From the NCBI GenBank assembly GCA_023443705.1, contig JAEZTD010000388.1, positions 1-8,632 on the forward strand: DNA of 8,632 nt, in the 5' to 3' direction. Below, one piece after another: positions 4,233-8,632 of this stretch; position 1 is the first letter of the stretch, and each line of letters opens with the position of its first letter. The notes under the pieces were generated by a model, which did not search any database, was not told where the DNA came from, and saw only the letters and a list, made by a program, of their open reading frames with translations. The position numbers and the translations under genes are program-made. The stretch comes from Bacillota bacterium (GTDB lineage Bacteria; Bacillota; Clostridia; Christensenellales; Aristaeellaceae).

Positions 4233-6224
4233 TTAATTCATCGCGATGTCTCGGAGCCGCTCCGCCAGCGCTTCCCGAGCGAGTTCGATCACCTGAAGGG
4301 TCTCCTCAGAATCCGGTCGCTTCAAAAGGCTGCGCGCCTGGTCGTGGGTTTCCTTCAAAAGACGGCCGTCGGCCATCTGCCACGGGCCGCCCGACGCGCT
4401 GCCCGATTGGCGGTAGCCCAGCACCTCGCCGGGGCCGCGAAATTCCATGTCCTTTCGGGCAATTTCAAAGCCGTCGTTCGTCGCCGTCATGGTCTTCAGC
4501 TTTTCGCTCGGCTCGGCCATCAGAAAGCACCAGGATTCCGCCGCGCCGCGTCCCACCCGCCCCCTTAGCTGGTGCAGCTGCGCGAGACCGAACCGGTCGG
4601 CGTTCTCCACGACCATGACGGTGGCGTTCGGCACGTTGACGCCTACTTCAATGACCGTGGTGGAGACGAGGACGTCCATTTCACCCCTTCGGAACGCTTC
4701 GAGCGCCGCTTCCTTCTCCGCGCTCTTCATTCTGCCGTGGACGAGGCCCACCCGAAGCCCTTTCAGGGCGCGGTCCCGCAGTTCCTCGTACACCGCCTGG
4801 GCATTCTGGGCGTCGACGGCTTCGGATTCCTCCACCAGCGGGCAAACCACGTAGGCCTGCCGTCCGTCCGCCACTTCCCTTCGGATAAAACCGTACATCG
4901 CTTCCCGCTTTTCGTCCGACACCACGCGGGTCTTGATCGGCGTCCGGCCGGGCGGAAGCTCGTCCACCACCGAAATGTCCAGATCCCCGTACAAAATCAG
5001 CGCCAGGGTGCGCGGAATGGGCGTGGCCGACATGACGAGAACATTCGGCGACTGCCCCTTCGCGCCGAGGGCGGTGCGCTGCCTGACGCCGAAGCGGTGC
5101 TGCTCGTCGGTCACCACAAGGCCCAGGTTCGCGTAGGTCACCTTCTCGGTAATCAACGCGTGGGTGCCGATGGCCACCTGCCAGTATCCGGAAGCGATGG
5201 CCTCGTGGGCCTCTCTGTGTTCCTTCGCGGTCATGCTGCCCGTGATGAGGCCGCAGGAAGCGCCCAGCGGCTCCAGAACCGCCTTGGCGGTCTCGTAGTG
5301 CTGGCGGGCCAGAACCTCGGTCGGCGCCATCAGCGCACCCTGGTAGCCCTTCTTTGCCGCCAGGTACAGCGCGCCCATGGCGATGGCGGTCTTGCCGCAG
5401 CCCACGTCTCCCTGCACCAGCCGGGCCATCGCCGCATTCGCCCCCATATCCCGGGCGATCTCGTCCAGCACCCGCGCCTGCGCGCCGGTGGGCCGGTACG
5501 GCAGCGAATCCCAAAATCCGCGGACGTCCTCCTCAGGGCATTCGATTTGGATACCCGCGCCCCGCTGGCCCCGAAGCAGCCACAGTCCCACCTGATAGAT
5601 GAGCAGCTCCTCAAACGCCAGCCGCCGCTTGGCGACCTGAAGCGCCTCCATGCTCTCCGGCAGATGGGCGGCGCGCATGGCGAAATTGCGCTCGCACAGG
5701 CTGTGCCGTCGCCTCAGCGCCTCCGGCAGCTGGTCTGGCCACTGCCCCTCGCTCTCCGCCAGCGCACGGGCGACGATGTCCCGGAAGGCCGCGCCGGGGA
5801 TTCCGGCGGTCTTTCGATAGACGGGTACGATACCGCGTTCCTTTTCGATGGACGGGCTGGTGAGCTGCAAGCCGCCCCGCCTCTCCACGCGGCCGTAGAG
5901 CAGCATTTCCCGCCCGTCTGCAATGGCCTTCGCAAGCCACGGCTGGTTGTACCACACCGCGCGGATGGAGCCGCTGTCGTCCGAGATCTTCGCGCTCACG
6001 ATGCTCAGACGACCCTTTCGGAATGAACGCGGCGCTTCGGCGCGGCCGAAAACCGCCGCCGTCTGCCCCTCGGCCAGCGCGTCGATGGGCGTGACATGGG
6101 TCAGGTCCCGGTATTCCGCGGGAAAGCGCAATAAAAGCTGGCGGACGGTCTCTATACCGTCCGCCTTGAGCGCCTGTAGCCGCGCCTTTCCGAGGCCGCG
6201 GATTTGGGAGAGACTGATGTCCAT
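4233..6224 (-). CDS. recG: ATP-dependent DNA helicase RecG
   Basis: A 663-residue RecG, near the usual ~680. It remodels stalled replication forks, R-loops and Holliday junctions during repair and recombination. The N-terminal part (about 1-240) is the wedge/OB-fold region that splits branched DNA, with a helix-hairpin-helix-like IRGLGKARLQAL at 8-19. The superfamily 2 helicase core follows: Walker A GDVGCGKT (272-279), DEQH box (373-376), MSATPIPRT (398-406), DELPPGRTPIKT (421-432), STTVIEVGVN (521-530) and motif VI QLRGRVGRG (552-560). All motifs are intact. The start ATG shares one base with the fakA stop codon (TAATG), so the two are translationally coupled; only a weak GGTGG precedes it. 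It belongs to the yloU-fakA-recG operon known in Bacillus relatives. Confidence 0.98.
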   Translation of the reverse strand: MDISLSQIRGLGKARLQALKADGIETVRQLLLRFPAEYRDLTHVTPIDALAEGQTAAVFGRAEAPRSFRKGRLSIVSAKISDDSGSIRAVWYNQPWLAKAIADGREMLLYGRVERRGGLQLTSPSIEKERGIVPVYRKTAGIPGAAFRDIVARALAESEGQWPDQLPEALRRRHSLCERNFAMRAAHLPESMEALQVAKRRLAFEELLIYQVGLWLLRGQRGAGIQIECPEEDVRGFWDSLPYRPTGAQARVLDEIARDMGANAAMARLVQGDVGCGKTAIAMGALYLAAKKGYQGALMAPTEVLARQHYETAKAVLEPLGASCGLITGSMTAKEHREAHEAIASGYWQVAIGTHALITEKVTYANLGLVVTDEQHRFGVRQRTALGAKGQSPNVLVMSATPIPRTLALILYGDLDISVVDELPPGRTPIKTRVVSDEKREAMYGFIRREVADGRQAYVVCPLVEESEAVDAQNAQAVYEELRDRALKGLRVGLVHGRMKSAEKEAALEAFRRGEMDVLVSTTVIEVGVNVPNATVMVVENADRFGLAQLHQLRGRVGRGAAESWCFLMAEPSEKLKTMTATNDGFEIARKDMEFRGPGEVLGYRQSGSASGGPWQMADGRLLKETHDQARSLLKRPDSEETLQVIELAREALAERLRDIAMN

Positions 6225-7861
6225 TATTCCACCGCGATCAGGTAGTAATACAGCGGCTGCCCGCCCAGGTATACCGATACGTCGCAGGAACCGTATGTTT
6301 CGGAAAGCTTGGCGCTGAGCGCCTCCGCCTGCTCTGTGGGCGTGTCCTCGCCGTAGTAGATCGTAATCAGTTCGCTGTCCTCGGTGACCATGTCCCGGAG
6401 GATTTCCTCGGCCACCACAGCGGGATCGGTGCCCAACTGCACGATGCGGTTGTCCACGAGGCCCATGATGTCGCCCTCGCGGATCTCGCGTTCGTCAAAG
6501 GTGGTGTCCCGCACCGCGTAGGTGATAGCCGCGGTGTGCACGCGTTCTGCGGCTTCCGTCATGTTCGCGGCGTTCTCCTCGCCGGACAGGTCCGGCATGA
6601 AGGCGATGGCGGCGGCGATGCCCATCGGCACCGACTTCGTGGGAATGACATAAACCGTCTTATCGGTCAGCTCCGAGGCCTGCTGCGCCGCGAGGATGAT
6701 GTTTGTGTTGTTGGGCGGCACGAACACCTGCTTGGCGTGGGTCGATTCGATGGCCTGCACCAGTTCGTCGATGGACGGGTTCATGGTCTGGCCGCCGTCC
6801 ACCACCTGATCCACCGCCATGTCGCGGAAGATCTCCGTCAGGCCGCTTCCCAGCGCCACGGACACCATGCCGAACTCCTTGAGCTCGGGCTCCGGCGGCC
6901 TTTTCGCCAGGCGCTCCCGGAACTCCTCCAGCATGTTGTCGATCTTGATATAGTCCAGCTCGCCCAGCTCCAGTGCCATCTGAAGCGCCTTGCCCGGTTC
7001 GTTGGTATGCACATGCACCTTGACGACCTCAAGGTCGCCCACCACCAGCACGCAATCGCCGATGCGCTCCAGGCGCTTCCGAAGCCGTGCCACCTCGCTG
7101 TCCTTGAGATCCGGCTTCGGGTGGGACACGATAAACTCGGTGCAATAGGCGAACTTGATCTCGCCCAAGGACTCGTGGTCGTCCACGAATTCGCCGGGCA
7201 GCGGCGCGCCCTGGTGAGGCTGCTCGTCGGATGAGGCCTGCTCCACCGGTTCGCCCGAGAGCGCGGCGTAGAAGCCGGCGTACACCACCATCAATCCCTT
7301 GCCGCCCGAATCGACCACCCCCGCCTGTTTAAGGACCGGCAGCATTTCCGGGGTCCGCTTCAGGATCGCGTCGCCCACGCTCAGCACCTTGCGCATGAGT
7401 TCCAGCATGTCGGTCGTCTTTTCACGTTCCAATTCCTCCGCGATGACCCGCGCGACGGTGAGTATCGTGCCCTCCTTGGGCTTCATGACAGCCTTGTAGG
7501 CGGTGTCCGCGCCGCTTCGCAGCGCGCGAACAAAGGCCTGCGCGTTCATCTCCTCCACGCCTTCCAGGGCGCGGGCGATGCCCCTGAGAATCTGGCTTAG
7601 TATGACGCCGGAGTTGCCGCGGGCACCCTTCAGCGCACCCTTGGCCACGGTGGAGGCCACATCCGACACGGTGGGGAAAGTGCGGCTGGCCAGCTCCTTC
7701 ACGGCGGTGGCCATGGTCTGGGTCATGTTGGTGCCGGTATCCCCGTCGGGAACGGGAAACACGTTGAGCGCGTCAATGCTCTCGCGGTTTTTCGTCAGGA
7801 GCGCCGCGCCGGACAAAAACATGTCCTTGAGCATCATCCCGTCGATCGATTGAATCGGCAA
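6224..7861 (-). CDS. fakA: Fatty acid kinase ATP-binding subunit FakA (DAK2 domain, YloV)
   Basis: A 545-residue protein matching FakA/YloV (about 550). FakA phosphorylates exogenous fatty acids presented by a FakB (DegV-family) carrier, and the acyl-phosphate feeds phospholipid synthesis through PlsX/PlsY. The N-terminal DAK2 kinase domain (about 1-200) has VPDGDTGTN (37-45), whose aspartates bind Mg-ATP, GARGNSGVILSQ (79-90) and EGTILTV (130-136). The middle domain has C240 and VHVH with H283/H285, matching the cysteine and two histidines reported as zinc ligands in Staphylococcus aureus FakA. A C-terminal DegV-like domain follows. The TTG at 7861 is chosen because GGGAGG lies eight bases upstream and MPIQSIDGMMLKDMFLSGA aligns with the standard family N-terminus. 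The next ATG would cut this short. It follows yloU by 32 bases. No FakB gene is in the window. Confidence 0.96.
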   Translation of the reverse strand: MPIQSIDGMMLKDMFLSGAALLTKNRESIDALNVFPVPDGDTGTNMTQTMATAVKELASRTFPTVSDVASTVAKGALKGARGNSGVILSQILRGIARALEGVEEMNAQAFVRALRSGADTAYKAVMKPKEGTILTVARVIAEELEREKTTDMLELMRKVLSVGDAILKRTPEMLPVLKQAGVVDSGGKGLMVVYAGFYAALSGEPVEQASSDEQPHQGAPLPGEFVDDHESLGEIKFAYCTEFIVSHPKPDLKDSEVARLRKRLERIGDCVLVVGDLEVVKVHVHTNEPGKALQMALELGELDYIKIDNMLEEFRERLAKRPPEPELKEFGMVSVALGSGLTEIFRDMAVDQVVDGGQTMNPSIDELVQAIESTHAKQVFVPPNNTNIILAAQQASELTDKTVYVIPTKSVPMGIAAAIAFMPDLSGEENAANMTEAAERVHTAAITYAVRDTTFDEREIREGDIMGLVDNRIVQLGTDPAVVAEEILRDMVTEDSELITIYYGEDTPTEQAEALSAKLSETYGSCDVSVYLGGQPLYYYLIAVE

Positions 7862-7893
7862 AAGAATTCCCTCCCAGCCCCTGCGGATTTGCG

Positions 7894-8244
7894 TCAGACC
7901 CGGATGTCCTCCACGGACACGTTGATGCGGTTGACGGTGATGCCGGTCAGGTGCTCGATTTTGTATTTTACGGTCTCGATGATGGTTTCGGCGACGGCGC
8001 TGATCGAAATGCCATATTCCACGATGATGAACAGATCGACGTCCACGCTTTCGGCAGCAGGACGGATCCTGACGCCGCGGCCGAGGTTTTCGCGGCCCAG
8101 CATTTGTACAAAGCCGTCCGTGGTGCGCTTCGCGGCCATGCCGACGATGCCATAGCACTCAAGCGCCGAGAACCCGGCGACCTTGAGCAGCACCTCTTCG
8201 TTCACCGTGACCGTGCCAAGATCGGTTTTGAACTTGCAATCCAT
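7894..8244 (-). CDS. yloU: Asp23/Gls24-family envelope stress protein YloU
   Basis: A 116-residue member of the Asp23/Gls24 family (YloU in Bacillus). The pattern is typical: GTVTVNEEVLLKVAGFSALECYG near the N-terminus, then a central VDVDLFIIVEYGISI and a C-terminal VKYKIEHLTGITVNRINVSVEDI. No signal peptide or membrane segment is present. Asp23 proteins gather beneath the cell membrane and are tied to envelope stress and wall homeostasis; the biochemical role of YloU is not settled. The start at 8244 has GGAGG seven bases upstream; that GGAGG can be masked by a hairpin. It is the first gene of the yloU-fakA-recG operon and is divergent from rpmB, a conserved Bacillota arrangement. Confidence 0.95.
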   Translation of the reverse strand: MDCKFKTDLGTVTVNEEVLLKVAGFSALECYGIVGMAAKRTTDGFVQMLGRENLGRGVRIRPAAESVDVDLFIIVEYGISISAVAETIIETVKYKIEHLTGITVNRINVSVEDIRV

Positions 8245-8251
8245 AGCTGTT

Positions 8252-8276
8252 CCTCCATTTGGAGGGCAATCGCCCT
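8252..8276 (-). promoter_or_regulatory. Leader hairpins masking the yloU ribosome binding site
   Basis: In the ~40-base yloU leader, CCTCC (8265-8261) pairs with the Shine-Dalgarno GGAGG (8256-8252) across an AAAT tetraloop. An upstream GGGC-GATT-GCCC hairpin shares two bases with the CCTCC arm, so both cannot form fully at once. This resembles a small on/off switch for translation initiation. The pairings are read directly; any regulatory input is unknown. Confidence 0.45.
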
Positions 8277-8285
8277 GCATCCATT

Positions 8286-8314
8286 AGTATACAGTTTTTT
8301 TTGAGGGCATGCAA
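8286..8314 (-). promoter_or_regulatory. Sigma-A promoter of the yloU-fakA-recG operon
   Basis: On the - strand, -35 TTGCAT (8314-8309), 17-base spacer containing eight A, and -10 TATACT (8291-8286). Initiation near 8280 gives a leader of about 35-40 bases before the yloU ATG. Confidence 0.82.
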
Positions 8315-8374
8315 GCATCGGCGTTCGTTTTTACATCGAAGCCCCGCATTCGTCAACTTTTACACGTTAAGGGC

Positions 8375-8403
8375 TTGCATTTAGCTTGAACGAATGGTAT
8401 AAT
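8375..8403 (+). promoter_or_regulatory. Sigma-A promoter of rpmB
   Basis: The -35 TTGCAT (8375-8380), 17-base spacer and perfect -10 TATAAT (8398-8403), with TG at 8395-8396 forming an extended -10. It should be strong, as expected for a ribosomal protein gene. The same -35 hexamer is used by the divergent yloU promoter about 60 bases away. Confidence 0.88.
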
Positions 8404-8417
8404 ACTGCTGTTTTGAT

Positions 8418-8427
8418 GTCAATTGAC
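8418..8427. promoter_or_regulatory. Palindrome in the rpmB leader
   Basis: GTCAATTGAC is a perfect 10-base palindrome, starting about eight bases after the predicted rpmB start of transcription and ending six bases before the strong Shine-Dalgarno. It could be a protein site in the initially transcribed region. A palindrome this short can also arise by chance. Confidence 0.2.
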
Positions 8428-8447
8428 GCCTGAAGGAGGTGTAGCAG

Positions 8448-8632
8448 ATGGGCAAATTTTGCGAGGTGTGCCAGAAGGGCGTTTCCTCCGGTAACAACGT
8501 CAGCCATTCCAACAAGAAGACGCGCAGGACTTGGGCTCCCAACACGCAGCGCGTGCGGGTGGTCGTCGGCGGCGCGCCCAAGCGGATGAGCGTTTGCACC
8601 CGTTGCCTGCGCAGCGGCAAGGTGGAGCGCGC
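8448..8632 (+). CDS. rpmB: 50S ribosomal protein L28 (partial, 3' end outside window)
   Basis: The first 61 complete codons of L28, a small basic protein of the large ribosomal subunit; about the whole protein is expected in 62-65 residues. It opens MGKFCEVCQKGVSSGNNVSHS, and the core KKTRRTWAPNTQRV is typical. Cysteine pairs C5/C8 and C50/C53 form a zinc ribbon, so this is the zinc-dependent (C+) form, not the cysteine-free form that replaces it under zinc starvation in some bacteria. The start has a near-perfect Shine-Dalgarno, AAGGAGGTG at 8433-8441, six bases upstream. It has its own extended -10 promoter and is divergent from yloU. The stop codon lies beyond the window. Confidence 0.96.
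   Translation, partial: MGKFCEVCQKGVSSGNNVSHSNKKTRRTWAPNTQRVRVVVGGAPKRMSVCTRCLRSGKVER

Noticed and set aside
4572..6026. 484-codon open frame on the + strand opposite recG
   Set aside because: It is rich in Arg, His and Gln with no recognisable domain, and recG on the other strand has every helicase motif. It is a GC-driven shadow.
6536..7234. 232-codon + strand frame opposite fakA
   Set aside because: It is His/Leu/Arg-rich antisense to conserved FakA sequence, with no SD or domain.
8404..8447. Riboswitch or L28 autoregulatory structure in the rpmB leader
   Set aside because: The leader is only about 35-40 bases, with an exposed strong SD and no stable stem beyond the short palindrome.

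Overview
This window is chromosomal DNA from an endospore-forming Firmicute, most likely a GC-rich member of the Clostridia. Three things point there: two alpha/beta-type small acid-soluble spore protein (SASP) genes, a clustered set of tRNA genes with encoded CCA ends, and the Bacillota gene neighbourhood rpmB / yloU-fakA-recG. The genus cannot be fixed from the sequence alone.

Layout. Positions 52-590 hold five tRNA genes on the + strand (Gln-UUG, Lys-UUU, Leu-UAG, Gly-UCC, Gly-GCC). The last has its own strong promoter, and a Rho-independent terminator closes the cluster. Positions 657-2467 hold a TetR-family regulator and, 61 bases downstream, a membrane-anchored N-acetylmuramoyl-L-alanine amidase with a Pro/Thr-rich stalk and a TTG start. 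Between the amidase and the convergent spore genes (2468-2750) there is no convincing protein gene. The stretch is instead packed with inverted repeats ending in a terminator-like hairpin, and is the best candidate here for an undescribed structured RNA. Positions 2751-3202 hold two tandem SASP genes on the - strand.

From 8244 down to 3429 the - strand carries yloU (Asp23 family), fakA (yloV, fatty acid kinase), recG (branched-DNA helicase) and a MerR-family regulator with a TipAS-type drug-binding domain. The regulator has a textbook MerR promoter: a 19-base spacer with a dyad operator inside it. An intrinsic terminator at 3333-3363 ends the unit. In Bacillus subtilis the recG end of this locus continues into fapR-plsX-fab; here the MerR/TipAS gene sits there instead. 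At the right edge rpmB (ribosomal protein L28, zinc-ribbon form) is transcribed divergently from yloU and is cut off by the window end.

Most genes are standard housekeeping, cell-wall, spore and lipid-uptake functions. What deserves a second look is mainly non-coding: the hairpin-dense amidase 3' region, a 10-base inverted repeat framing the amidase ribosome binding site and start codon, an SD-sequestering hairpin in front of yloU, the MerR operator, and a tRNA-Gly with C instead of the near-universal U at position 55. I see no CRISPR array, insertion sequence, phage gene or defence system.
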